Shown piece by piece: positions 23,001-33,747 of a stretch of DNA of 64,000 nucleotides. Source of the stretch: Schistosoma mansoni (Eukaryota; Platyhelminthes; Trematoda; Strigeidida; Schistosomatidae); NCBI RefSeq assembly GCF_000237925.1, contig NC_031500.1:496001-560000 (forward strand), in the 5' to 3' direction. Numbering within the stretch: position 1 is the first letter of the stretch; every line of letters starts with the position of its first letter. The notes under the pieces were generated by a model. That model was not told where the DNA came from, ran no database searches, and saw only the letters and a list, made by a program, of their open reading frames with translations. A program made the position numbers and the translations under genes.

Positions 23001-26000
23001 TTCGTGGAGCTTGTCAATATCTCGAAGGAAGACTGTATTGAACCTTTGTAGCGCTGTTTGTCCAGTTGTCCAGTGTTTCTTTAGCTTCAGTCTCATCTTG
23101 GCCACAACCAGGTGGTGATCTGAAGCTATGTCAGCTCCTCTCCGGGTTCTCACATCTTCCATTGATCTTCGGAATTTTTTGTTGATACAGATGTGATCTA
23201 TCTGGTTCTCTGTGGTTTGGTCCGGTGAGATCCATGTAGCTTTGTGTATGCGCTTGTGTGGGAATATTGTGCCGCCTATAACCAATTTGTTGAATGCACA
23301 TAGGTTTGCAAGTCTCTCCCCACTTTCATTTCTCTCTCCTAGTCCATGTCGTCCAATTATATCTTCATATCCTGTGTTGTCCACTCCAACTTTAGCATTT
23401 GGATCTCCCATCAGAATGGTGAGGTCCTTTCGTGAGCACTTCGCTATAATTGATTGCAGCCTTTCATAGAACTGATCTTTATCATCGTCCTTGCTATCAT
23501 TGGTGGGTGCATAACATTGGATAACGTTCATTGTGATCCCTTCCTTCTTTGTTCTGAATGATGCTTTGGTTATCCTGGGTCCATGAGATTCCCATCCCAC
23601 AAGTGCATTTCGTGCTTCTTTGGACAGCATTAGAGCAACTCCCTGAGTGTATGGAGCATTTTCCCCTTCGTGACCGGAGTACAGCAGCATCTCTCCTGTA
23701 CCTAGCCTTTGTTGTCCAGATTGTGTCCAATGGGTTTCGCTGATTCCGAGTACTGCCAAGTTGTATCTCCTCATTTCCATTGCTATTTGACTGGTCTTTC
23801 CTGTCTCCCAAATTGTCCGGACGTTCCATGTACCTATAGGGAGTATTGCTCTGGTTGTTAGAAGGTGCATCGGTCTCGTGACTTCCGAAAAATTTCCGCT
23901 TTCATCATGAGACGTCATAATTATTCCTTCAACTCCCAGGGCAGAGTTTAAATGGTTTGAATTATTTTTTTTCTGGTTAGCGTTTTTTAGCGAGTTAACT
24001 TTTCTATGGGATGGGGTCGCTAACCCCATGCCCAACCCTCCTCCTTTACCCGGGCTTGGGACTGGCAGTAACTCTAGAAGAGCTACAGGCGGAAATAGCT
24101 CAGTGCTTAATTAACTGTATACACTGATAATATCTTGTTTCTATCGATTACTCTACAGTTAAGACAAGTAGTAATACTCACTGGATGGTTTCATTACATT
24201 TAACCAATCCTGAAAAAGGTATATGATTAAATATTATCAACCCATGGAACTATACTTCCTTCAAAGATCGTTTTTTCATGGGCAACAAAATAATATGAAC
24301 GATAAAAATGAGAATATGAAAATATCATCAAGTCAATATGTCCAAGTTGATAGACTACTAACTGTTTAAGGAGTGCAAACAGACATCTGAATGGAGCGGC
24401 GGTTCAGTAATTAAAATGTCTGACTTTCGACTACCAAGTTAGGGGCTCGAACCCCAACTCTACCAATTTCGGTTTGAGCAACCGGGTAGCGTAACTAGCT
24501 TTCCTCCTTTGTGTGACTCAAAGCCAAGTACACAAATATGTACAGTACGAATTGACTTACTTCGATTTTTCACCTCTTTAATTTGTATTAACAAACTCGT
24601 TTTGGTTAATATCTAGTCCTCTATCGAACAATTGGATTACTGAGTGTAAGTGTATAACATGATGAAATTAACGACAACATTATAAACCCAACTTACTTTT
24701 GAGAATATGACCTGGTTGCAAATGAGCGACACATTCATCAACAGAACCTTTAATTGCACCGATTGTTTCTAGTAAACGTCCAAATCCAGGTACACGAAAC
24801 AAAAATCTGTCTACAACAGGAACAGGAAATCTATAGAAAATCATAAATATACATGAATACAAACAATAAGTTTTTGAACTTGATTCTGTGATTTAAAAAC
24901 AGCAAAAATAGGTTTAAGTTACGACAGTATAGATTTATTTATCTATTTAAACACATAAATATTGATACAAAGGGGCACCAGATACGTGTGCACCACACAA
25001 ATCTCATTTCATCTGTGTGAGGGCTGTGATACTGCCCAGTTGCCCACACTGAAGCAGGTGGTTTTCTTAGGGAGCCACACCCCGAGCCTTTGACTTGAAG
25101 CTCTGATCCACAAGGCAGTAGAGCATCGTGAGGAGATGCAGTCCCGTTGTAGCTGTTGACCAACGATTGATTCATAAGCCATTTGTTTCCTCAGGATACT
25201 GGAGCCCATGTGCACCATTGGCTTGGAATCAGGATTTTCCAACTCCCCTAGGTGGACCCTCCGTGTCCACCAACCCGGTTGTAGTGCCGGGCATTCGCTT
25301 TTCGTCCTCTCAATTTCGTAAACAACAGTAATACCACGAGAAGGCAGTAGGTAGGACTCCCCTATCAGAGGCTATATACGCGTTGTCATGAGAAAGCATT
25401 TGGAGAGGGAGGGCGGATCCTCCCCACTCTCAGCCGTATCAGGGCATTTGGGGACACAACATTATACATCTGGTCGATGAATTACATGTATATAAAATTG
25501 TGAAATGTAGTCGTCACACAACTAACTCGCACTTCGTAGGCATTGAATGTATAAATTTGTACTTGGTACATAAACTAACAGTGTAGAGTTTAAAAGAAGG
25601 ATGTTAGATAAAAAAAATGTGAGACAATAATTAACTGGTGACATTGAAAAGGGATCATACTATGTTAGAAATTGACAGGAGAGAAAAGTGTGTACCATCG
25701 GATACAAGCTCAGTAGTTTCAAGTGATGTGTTAGGTTTGAATATGTATGTGGATGGGAAAATCCCCGAAAACTAGATGTAGTAACTATTGATCGTGAACA
25801 CGATGACCTTTAATGCGATTGTTACTTCCCGGCTGCTCACATCATAGGAGTATATTTCTTCTTGAGACCTAGAAAATGAGCTAGGTTAGTGATTTAAGTG
25901 ACCTAAGGGCGTGGCCGCAGAACTCAAGAAACAACCGGATGTCTTTGACTTAATAGCTTCTTACTTGGAAAGGCCTTACCGCTTTCTATGAAAATCCATT

Positions 26001-29000
26001 GGGTAAAGTGAGATGTAACCTTTTTAGGGCTAAAATTTTCAACCCCCTCTTCCCATTTTGAGAAGACGGTATCACTACAAACGTTAGTTGTCTGACGGGA
26101 ACACCTTACTACTGTCACTGCCCCCCATAGCCAGCAGTACAACTTCCTTCTTGAACCTTAAGTCGCTTCATTTAGTCTTACCGACCTGCCCGGTATGATA
26201 AGATTTATTTATTTATTTAATACATAAAAATTGGTACAAGAAGGCATCAAATATACATGCGCCACACAAATCAAATTATTTTCGTGAGGGCTGGGATACT
26301 TCCCGGGCTCCCAAACCGAAGCAGGAGGTATGGTAAGACCTAAGGGAATAAGTGTTCCAGGCCAAATCGCTCGAGTGCATCATCACGATGAACAAGCCCA
26401 ACGACCACGCCATAATAGCTACAGTTGGTCAACTGTTACATTGAAAAGTCCCAAAGTAAGACAAAATATTTGATCAACAGTTAATTAATTGAAGTCAGTT
26501 TTCTAATCTAAAAATGCCTTCCAGAATTATTAGAATTCTTCACAAAACGATACAACATGATGAAAAAGAAAGCAGTGAAATACACTAACGCATGTCAATC
26601 ATTCAGTCAATAATTAGATGAAATATACGTCGTCTGTGGGGAAAGCTTGTGTGTTCTACGATATGAAACTACCAACACTACACCTAAATTTTACATATGA
26701 GATCTGCCGATACTATTGTTAGATTTTACAAACCAAAATAATTATTGGGCTAGAATTCAAATAAACAGTCAGTCAGTCACAAAGTAGGACTTCTTATGTA
26801 CGTACATCAGTTCGAGTTGCTATACTACATTAGCACAGAGATGCAGTTGTTGATTCAAATCCCATAGTGGTAGAAGTAGTAAGAGTATAAGCAGTAATCA
26901 GAAAGATTAGGGTTTAAAGGTGTTATTCAAGGAGTATAATACAGCGAAATAAATTTGGAAAGAGAAAGAGGAAAAGGACACAAATAATTCAGAAGATTAG
27001 AATTCGGTAGAACACAAAAAGTGGATGCACCTTCGTCATTGCAAACGATTTTGAGCCATGTCATTCAAGGTCTCTAACCATCGATTGCTATCTCGCGAAT
27101 CCCAACCAGGTAGTCTACACCTACCAGCACGGCTCAGTCCAATCGTCAGTGACTTCATGGATTTGTGCCATGTTTTGGTCTGGCCACCCCAAGCTTTCTT
27201 CCAACCTAATCCTACGCTATAAAACATTGCACGTCGGGGCAGTCGGTGGTTAGGCATACGCAACACGCACTAATGACACCAAAAAGGACCATTCTATATT
27301 AAACTGATACAAATAACAAAACACCAAAAAAGTCAAGATATCTAATACTCATGAGACTATGATTGTCACCTGGGGTCAGAACTTAGTAATAGTCATCCAA
27401 ATATTATAAGAAAGTATATTGACATTGAAAATGAAAATTTCTCAAATGACATGAGATTAATAAACCTTTGTGATAAGACAGACTTGAAAATAATGAACAC
27501 CTTTAACAAACCTAAGGCAAAAAGACATATCTGAGTCCACCCGGGTACAAATACCAATCACATGACAGACCTTATACTAGCTGAATATAAGTTAAACCTT
27601 CTAATATGTGACATCCTTGGAAGTTATATCCGATCATTATACGATAACTTCAATAATTAAATTAAATAGATCCTTAAAATTCAGATGTCGTAAACCCAAA
27701 ACTAATCGTAAACTAGCCGAAACACCATTATACTCATCAAATAAAGTGTATACAACCAGGTTAGAACAAATTCTAGATAAAAACAAGAATCTAAAACACA
27801 TAGAAAATGCCCTAATACAAGCTGCAAACGAAACTGCTTCTTTAATCAAGTCAATCAATATACGTTGGCAACGGACATTAGATGACATACTAGAAACTGA
27901 AATAAAACAGAGAAAGGAACTAAGGCTAAGATGACCAAAAAAACCTAAGGAAGAGAATAAACTAAGATATAAGCAAGCAAGCAAGACTGTTAATAAAAAG
28001 ATAAGCAAAGGAAATTTATGTTCTGAGCCAAATGGACAAACTAAATACACTTTTTTATGGAAACGAACTGCATCAAGCATACAAACTACTCAAAGAAGTA
28101 TTGGTCACCATTCGAAACCAACCATACAATAGTGGCGAAACAACAATAATAAACGACACTAAACCTATGCAACATTATCAAACGTCACTTAACTCCAAAA
28201 CTCTTACCTTTATGAGGAATGGAAATCAAGTAAACCGAAAAATCTCATGTCACCTAACACTCTATATGTCAAATGAAAAACCATAAGGCTCCCGGCCACA
28301 ATAGTAGAACAGCAGAAATGACTAAATTTGGACGACTGAAACTAGAAACAATCCTACCGCAAATAATGGATAGCATAGGGAAAATCCGCAACAAAATCCT
28401 AATTCATTTGTCAGACGCAGATGTCATCAGCATCTATAAAAACGAAGGACCAAGAAATAATCGAAGCATATTCCTACTCGATACGATAGGGAAAGTATCA
28501 GTCAGCTTTCGGAATCCGTGCAGAGATTTTGTCAGACACCAACCCATTGGGGCTGATCAGATTTCCAAGATAAGTGAAGTTGTCGACGCGTTCGACTACA
28601 TCTTTTATCCTTAAGTCAGGTGTTGATGCAGGCCAGTCCTGAAGCAACAACTTGCATTTAGAGGGGGAGAAACGCATTACAAACATCCTAACATTGTTGC
28701 TCAGTGCTACCAAAAGACTCTGAATTTTATCAGCGTCTTCACCAAACATGACTATGTTATCTGCATATTCTAATAGATAAGTGGACCTCCCGTTAGGAGA
28801 TCAACGCCCAAAAACTCAGTCGACGAGAACGTTATTTCCAGCAGTAGGTCTATGGTGAAGTTGAACAAAAATGGAGATAGTGGAGAGCCTTGTCAGACAC
28901 CATTTGAGGTTGCAAAATCAGATGACAGTTCGCCATAAGTACAGAAAGCTTTCCGTAAAAGTCATCTTTCACTTCATCTGGGCTGAAGTCAGTGGGAGCG

Positions 29001-32000
29001 TAGGCAGAAAGGACGAAAAGGTTCCATGCTTGTTGGGACTTTACCACCGGCGACGGAAATCCTTGGGATGAGGCGAGGTGTGCATTTTTAGGGTAGGCTC
29101 TGTCAAACCTCACCCTTCCTTGTGGGGAGGCGGCATCTCTGTTATGCTTATTGTCTGAAGGAAACTCCTTACTGCTGTCCCACCTCTACACAGTCAGCAG
29201 TATGACTTCGCCTTCGGGCCTTGGGTTTGTTGCTTTTAGTCATACCGCTCTTCAACCGACCTATCTGGCATGGTAGGACCTTGAGGAACGATTGTTCCAG
29301 ACAGCATAGCTCGATTGGTTCATTACGATAGGTAAGCCCGACCACCACGTCATGGTAGCATCAACGGTCGGGATAGGAAGTTTATGCGGGAATGATCTAC
29401 AAGAGACTAAAAACTCCAGCGGAACGAAACCTCCCTCCAAATCAATTCGGATCTCGAAAACGTCTTTTGATTACATATGCAATCATAGCAATCAGATATA
29501 ATACAAGGTGAATTATATGCCAACCAAGAATGAATACTAACTTCCATTGACCTCACCAAAGCTTTCGACTTACTATTAAAAGAAACTGATTCTAGATACA
29601 CTACAAAAACTGTCCTTCAAACAATATCAACCGAAACATCAACTAGCTATTATATGAACATAAAAGCTACAAAAAACGTACACATCTACACTTCACCCTG
29701 TATAGAAGCGTACGAAAATGAATTGAGAAGACTAGCCTCTCTTCAATATCGCCTTTCAAGAAATTCCTAATTGAATAACTGATAATATACCGATTAGCCT
29801 CGAGCTGACTGACGACCGCAATACAACCTGAACATCATCGTATATAGAATTTGCTAATGACCTATGTCTAATAAGTACAACCGCCGAAGAAACTACCAAA
29901 ACTCCTACTTCCCTCTTAAATCACCTAACAAAGCTAGGAATGCAAATATCCTATGACAAAACCAAAGTTATGGTGATAAACGAACAAAACAATGCACTTC
30001 AAATAGTCATCAACAACCACAAACGTGAAGAGGTAACTACATTCAACCATCTAGGATCAGTGATAAGAAGCGTTGGGGCTCCTGATGAAGCAATCCAAAC
30101 CAACATTGGTAAAGCTAAAACAACATTAATCGAAACCAGACCAATACTATGCTGCACAAATATTGGCATACGAACAAAAATCAAGTTGATGTATTCTTCA
30201 ATAACGCCCATCTTAACCTATTGGTTTGAGCCTACAGTCCTATAGTGAACGGAGACTCGGGAAAAACCTTTTTATTGTTTAATGCATAATTACAGAATGC
30301 CTTCAAAAAATATGAAAACCATACATTAAATACTTCATTTGCACATCTTCTTTGAATTGTTTCTTAAAAACCTCATTGTTCCTTTATTCCTGTTGTGATT
30401 TTGATGGCTTTCAGTTTCCTTATTCCTTCTTTTCATTTCAATCTCCTCAACCTTCTGCTTACAGGTATTCCACTTCTGGTTGGTGCTATATACCACTAAG
30501 GTCTGCAAACACAAGCAGCATACACCACAGCCCTAAGGAAAAAAGGCTTGACTAGACTGAAAACAGTCTTCAATACTCTGCAGTGGATGACTTTGGGTAT
30601 CAATGATAAAAGACAACTTACAGCTAATCAACTACATGAATGCATAGCCCTACCTAACCTAGCACTGGAAATATTACAAAACAGGCTGGACCTGTGAAGT
30701 GCAGCGCGTGAAAGACCAAATAACCTAATAATTAGGTCTTTAAACAGTCGAATAAATAATAAAAAACACAGCAGAAGAACAGCTCACACTAGAAGCAGGC
30801 TACAACAATTAACACATGACCTGGACCGACTCAACGAAAAACTTCTTCAAGAATGGTTAACAAAACCAGTAAAAATAAAACTCGAAAACCTAAGTGACTA
30901 TAATCAGCAAATAGTTAACAAACAAAACTTAATATAAAAATGCGGAGACAGCAACCGTCAACGACTATTTGCCACAATTAAGGAAATGAATAGGTATAAT
31001 AGAAATGACCACCAACAAGGATAAAAGACTTCATGCATCAGGAGGAGTATAAATGTCTTCTAGGAGATTGTACAAAAACCTACAAAACTGAAGGATGACT
31101 CAAAAGACACACAGACTCATGCATTCCCAAATTAAATCAACTAAACCAAACACAACTACGAAACCAAATCCCTCAAGAAATACGAGCACCTAGAAGAATC
31201 GAAAATACAATATCAACAATAAACAATGACCTAGATAAATATTCATGTCCGGACGCAACAAAAAATTACCAACCTCAAAAGGAATTACCAATTATTGCTA
31301 TGTTGTACATAGATGATCTATCATCACTGGACAAGAAGTAAAACCAAGAACACAAAAATCTGTAGAAACTATTGAGCCCCGGTAGTTGTGCCCTGCTTCC
31401 ATGAATGCCTTTTCTCCAGAAGAGCCTACCGGGTTCACCAACTATGTTTGACTTGCAGGGGCACGCCAGGGTATGGAACTACCAACATTATATCTAAATT
31501 TTACATATGAGGTCTGTCGAAACTATTGTTAGATTTTACAAACCGAAATAATTAGTAGGTTAGCATTCGAACAAATATAAAAAGTCCTAACTATTACAGT
31601 TCTATGGTCAATCACTATTAACGTAGAGCCTGGCACATACGTACATCATTTCAACTTGCCATATTCCATAGGAACGATGAGATGAAATCGTTGGAGCGAA
31701 TCATTAAGTGGCAGATGCAGTTATAGGAAATATTAGGCGTCGAAGATACGATTCCAGAAAACATAGATAAATGGAATAAAACAAAAATTTATGGAGAATT
31801 AAGAAACCAAGGGACGATCCAAAGCCATGTGTCACCCAAAGCCTAAAACCATTGGTTACAATAATCAAGCAAACTACAATTACATAGTCTGCACCTAACT
31901 ACATGACTCAGTTCAGTTGTCAGTGTCTTCATGGAATAATCCCATGTCTCGGTTTGGCCGTCGCTAACTATCTCCCAACTTGCTCCTACCCTAGCCATCA

Positions 32001-33747
32001 TCGTGCGTTCAGGTGATATGTTGATGGACATAAATAGTACATGTCTTAATCACCTCATAAAATACAACAGCCTGTTACTACCAAAAACTTTCGAGATACT
32101 GTGGTTTCCATTTTACTTCAAACGAAACCATTCGGTGAAACAACACAGTAGTTCACCGTTTTCATTCGACTAATAGTGGAATGCAATTAATTAACTGATT
32201 ATATATATATATATATGGAGAGAGGCTTTTGTGGAGATTAGTTTAATTTGTACATGAAAAACTTCAATAATCGAACTCAGCTGACACTTGGAAGGAATGA
32301 ATACTACCTACAAGTATTTACAAAATGTCCAAAATGGGTTCGACGAAAAGCACTCGACTCTTCAATCTCGTTGTTTTTAGTTTCAGATACACCTGAGTAT
32401 TTGTAAGAAAATTATATTATGAAACTAAAAATACCAGCGTTTCGAAGTGAAAGATATTAGAATATATTTGAAAATATTTTTAGCATAGGATGCTTATGGA
32501 AATTGTTGAACTTTATAGTCCAACATTACGGACTGACATAAGTTAAACAAATGCTTAAAACTAGAAACCATTAGATCTGTCTTGTCCTATTACGGGGATC
32601 AGCATTCCCAGCCACAGCACCAGTAAGGGTTGAACTCATGAAATTCAGAGGTCACACAGAGCACTTATCGTCTTAGTCGATGAGCTGAAATTCGGTGATC
32701 CAAATTTTTGACTTCAATCAATTTTTAACGACAAGAAGGTTGTATGTGATCACTATTTCACTGCCAACATGCCGGAACTGCAACAAACCCAATTTTCTGC
32801 TGGGACTCGTCTCGAGGTTAATTACAAGTGAAGATAAGATTATAGTTCGCTTGGTGGGTTTGGTGAAAATTAGCACAATTGATGGTTCTTTTCAGTAGGT
32901 AGTTTTCAACGGTCTCCTAAGTGCTTAAAGTTCCACCTCTATATGATGGTGTGGTGTAGCAATTTTATTCAACGCTGACTTGTGACTGATTCTACGTTAC
33001 TTTTGACTGGATGAACTTATTTCAATCCATTAGGCAAAATAAAACAAAACTTACAAGTGGAATTTCTTACCTATCTCTTTCAATACAATATCTCGATGTA
33101 AAATAATATGCATCAAAAGGACATGTTCCATGATAATAAACTAAATAAGCTGGTCCATTGGGCGGTAATTTCTCCATACCAATTACTTCATAACCGTGAA
33201 ATATACGTCCATGTGCATCCCATACAGCAGCAACAATACGGCGTAATAATTCCGCTAATGAATCTAAACACATGTGACTAGTGGATGATATGGATATTGA
33301 TGAAGTTGATGATTGTCTGAACTTGGACAATAAACGACTTAAATGACGACGTAGCCAAAAACGTAAATGGTATAAATGAAGTAAAATTACAGTGAAGTAA
33401 ATGAAAAAGATTAATAGAAATGGAAGTAGAAAACACAAAAGAAGCGGATGACGTAGCCAATAAACAAATGCGATTAAATATCCAGATCCAGGCAAACTAA
33501 CAAGATAATCTAACCAACTGGATGGTATAATATTGGTCAATGTTTGATTCCCAGTAAACAAAGTGTATAACTGATGGAATAAATTTTGTTTATCCTGAGC
33601 TAGACAATAGGTGCAATGTAACCAGAAGGATAGATAAATGAGAAAATAAAATCTCATTTTTTTACAGATAAACAAAGAAAGATAGGAAGTAATGAAATGA
33701 ACTGCTAAATATTTTTTTGCTTCAAAAGTTAAAAAATAGATGGACAA
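11045..33747 (-). CDS. TMEM68: TMEM68-type membrane acyltransferase (C-terminus not resolved)
   Basis: Minus-strand exons: 33747-33071, 24830-24697, 18332-18196, 17142-17079, 17038-16963, 11108-11045; all junctions are GT-AG and in phase. Residues upstream of the catalytic domain form hydrophobic spans ([19 protein letters not shown]). The domain then reads [12 protein letters not shown], the acyl-acceptor motif [29 protein letters not shown], the signature [27 protein letters not shown], and [19 protein letters not shown]. Order and wording match TMEM68, an ER acyltransferase family linked to triacylglycerol and ether-lipid synthesis. Intron 4 is only 40 bp; the others run from 1 to 8 kb and are full of transposons. 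The start is either 33747 or the internal ATG at 33657, which opens with a hydrophobic stretch. A possible last exon near 10764-10825 (ends SDIPQNIR, like the family's C-terminal IPGNIMSALLERF) does not fit the phase of exon 6 directly, so an exon may be missing. Confidence 0.85.
11261..11799 (-). mobile_element. Perere-3-like RTE LINE 3' end with target-site duplication
   Basis: Truncated 3' portion closely matching the full element at 21 kb, with a (TAAG)n tail at its left end. It is flanked by the 9-bp direct repeat TGAATACGA (11252-11260 and 11800-11808). It sits in TMEM68 intron 5, same strand as the gene. Confidence 0.85.
11840..12660. other. TMEM68 intron 5, unannotated
   Basis: No gene, RNA or repeated family recognised. 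Confidence 0.4.
13118..13170 (-). ncRNA. Hammerhead ribozyme, intact core (type B, unit 1)
   Basis: Minus strand: CTGACGA, stem II GTGC/GCAC, GAAAC, CTCG loop, then GTC. Stem III is the two-pair AC/GT form. Stem I next to the core is held by about five pairs including G-U wobbles. Confidence 0.78.
13459..13511 (-). ncRNA. Hammerhead ribozyme, intact core (type B, unit 2)
   Basis: Minus strand: CTGACGA, stem II GTGC/GCAC, GAAAC, CCGG loop, GTC. All core bases are present; stem I has one mismatch close to the core. Lies in the partial unit of the compound insertion. Confidence 0.75.
13970..14435 (+). mobile_element. Penelope-like element, C-terminal fragment
   Basis: Translation gives [20 protein letters not shown] followed by [21 protein letters not shown], the region at and after the GIY-YIG endonuclease end of Penelope-like elements. 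The same sequence recurs at 46.9-47.3 kb (+) and 60.4-60.9 kb (-). An RT is not present here. Broken copy. Confidence 0.65.
14455..14560 (-). mobile_element. SR2-like LINE 3' UTR fragment
   Basis: Shares the CAGTCATAAGCGACGTAG block and the ...CACTGAGATGAAATG end with the 3' regions of SR2-like copies at 31.6, 47.5, 52.6 and 53.8 kb. Non-coding remnant. Confidence 0.45.
14640..15470. other. TMEM68 intron 5, low-complexity stretch
   Basis: No gene seen. 14940-15012 is an unusual pyrimidine-rich tract built from imperfect TTCGC/CTCGC pentamers, standing out from the AT-rich surroundings. Confidence 0.4.
15475..15906 (-). mobile_element. LTR-like fossil, copy L3
   Basis: About 430 bp matching L2 (12.7 kb) and, in reverse, L4 (17.7 kb). 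Its right end is the reverse complement of TGTTATATCC, the probable LTR start. No internal region is adjacent; looks like a solo LTR of moderate age. Confidence 0.55.
16655..16810 (-). repeat. Degenerate tRNA-headed hammerhead SINE
   Basis: On the minus strand a B-box-like GGTTCGAATTC is followed by remnants of the type C ribozyme region (CTGAGGAACC ... AGGACAAAAC). Diverged copy with a non-functional-looking core. Confidence 0.35.
17237..17696 (-). mobile_element. W repeat, copy 2
   Basis: Runs from GGGGCACCAG (3' side, without the (AAAT)n tail) to GGCATTTGGGGGC, the reverse complement of the family start. Lies 95 bp outside exon 4 of the TMEM68-type gene, in its intron 3. Confidence 0.7.
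17748..18128 (+). mobile_element. LTR-like fossil, copy L4
   Basis: Starts TGTTATATCC and ends near ATTGCACA; carries a TATA-like TATAAAAACCC about 200 bp in, followed by the conserved GCCGAGGCTGTTATT block, as expected of U3 then R/U5. Reverse orientation to L1-L3. Solo copy; its end lies only about 70 bp from TMEM68 exon 3. Confidence 0.6.
18397..18466 (-). mobile_element. W repeat, 3' end only
   Basis: About 70 bp with the (ATTT)n tail and the GGGCACCAGATACATATG block. Extreme 5' truncation, 65 bp upstream (gene sense) of TMEM68 exon 3. Confidence 0.65.
18697..19248 (+). mobile_element. W repeat, copy 3, with tRNA-Leu-like head
   Basis: Full W body with a short (AAAT)n tail. Uniquely in this window it is preceded by GTGGCTGAGTGATCTAAGGC, which reads like the D-arm/A-box half of a tRNA-Leu/Ser and then runs straight into GCCCCCGAATGCCC. 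Suggests the family is tRNA-derived and that most copies have lost the head. Confidence 0.75.
19340..19770 (-). repeat. Two decayed hammerhead-SINE remnants
   Basis: 19340-19480 resembles the type B unit (AATCAACAGGATACTGTGGA block). 19656-19770 resembles Sm-alpha (GATGGTGGCTAGCAGTGGAA, CATCAACTAGATGTAC). Ribozyme cores are mutated in both. Confidence 0.5.
20240..20625 (-). mobile_element. SR2-like LINE 3' end
   Basis: Minus-strand translation gives [19 protein letters not shown], the end of the SR2-like protein (compare [14 protein letters not shown] at 27.1 kb), followed by 3' UTR blocks shared with other copies. 3'-end fragment only. Confidence 0.6.
20913..24105 (-). mobile_element. Near-intact Perere-3/SR3-like RTE LINE
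   Basis: About 3.2 kb, the usual full length for this clade, in TMEM68 intron 2 on the gene's strand. The coding frame starts at 24035: an AP-endonuclease domain ([29 protein letters not shown], final SDHHLV), a linker, then RT ([37 protein letters not shown], catalytic [11 protein letters not shown]) and a C-terminal [14 protein letters not shown] segment. The frame is interrupted three times: a 1-base loss near 22430, a stop at 22015-22017 in a VEWNSS context, and a stop at 21022-21024 near the C-terminus. The second stop is shared in position with the 7.8 kb copy. The 5' UTR (24036-24105) includes CTGGCAGTAACTCTAG read on the plus strand. Few lesions suggest a young copy. Confidence 0.88.
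24388..24545 (+). mobile_element. tRNA-derived SINE-like repeat, family T copy 1
   Basis: GAGCGGCGGTTCAGTAATTA with a B box GGGCTCGAACCCC, ending in a body with GCCAAGTACAC and ATATGTAC. The 59.4-59.55 kb copy on the minus strand has the same order. About 155 bp, no ribozyme seen. Confidence 0.55.
24931..25454 (-). mobile_element. W repeat, copy 4
   Basis: Full-length copy with (ATTT)n at the left and GGCATTTGGGG at the right; lies about 100 bp upstream (gene sense) of TMEM68 exon 2. Confidence 0.75.
25455..25904. other. TMEM68 intron 1, unannotated
   Basis: No gene or repeat family recognised. Confidence 0.35.
25905..26440 (-). mobile_element. SR2-like LINE 5' region, split by a W insertion
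   Basis: 25905-26202 and 26328-26440 match the 5' region of the copies at 29.1-29.4 and 50.6-51.2 kb (ACACCTTACTACTGTCACTG; then GGTAAGACCTAAGGGAATAA). The interruption is a W fragment with a target duplication. Confidence 0.65.
26203..26327 (-). mobile_element. W repeat 3' fragment inside an SR2-like LINE
   Basis: 125 bp of W 3' end with (ATTT)n tail. Flanked by GTATGATAAG (26193-26202) and GTATGGTAAG (26328-26337), a 10-bp target duplication with one difference. A clear younger-in-older nesting. Confidence 0.8.
26765..27275 (-). mobile_element. SR2-like LINE 3' end
   Basis: Minus strand encodes [20 protein letters not shown] and [16 protein letters not shown], then a 3' UTR ending in a CTGACTGACTG-type tail (plus strand CAGTCAGTCAGTCAC at 26767). 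Coding start is truncated. Confidence 0.7.
27370..31020 (+). mobile_element. Unclassified LINE remnant, interrupted by an SR2-like element
   Basis: Plus-strand pieces: [19 protein letters not shown], then [13 protein letters not shown] just before 28497; after 29400 the translation resumes with [11 protein letters not shown], continuing the same RT domain (normally ...LLDTIGKVF...LPPNQFGFRKGRST). At 29.94-30.24 kb comes TKVMVINEQ...[20 protein letters not shown], the post-RT region. Decayed throughout. The part after about 30.6 kb is less certain and could belong to another element. Confidence 0.6.
28497..29400 (-). mobile_element. SR2-like RTE LINE nested in another LINE
   Basis: Minus strand from 29400: the 5' region also seen at 51 kb, an endonuclease-domain piece ([16 protein letters not shown]), then the RT tail [14 protein letters not shown]...[15 protein letters not shown]. 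The middle is missing. It splits the plus-strand LINE described for 27.4-31 kb. Confidence 0.65.
31490..32040 (-). mobile_element. SR2-like LINE 3' end
   Basis: Protein-end remnant ([20 protein letters not shown]) and 3' UTR (ATACGTACATCATTTCAAC) shared with the 26.8 kb copy. The outer flank 31477-31560 also matches 26662-26757, so these two loci share more than the LINE. Confidence 0.6.
32050..33060. other. TMEM68 intron 1, mostly unannotated
   Basis: A short (TA)n tract lies at 32199-32215. 32565-32700 looks like a very diverged minus-strand tRNA-headed SINE (a GGGTTGAACTC-type B box is visible on the plus strand), not firm. No gene. Confidence 0.3.
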
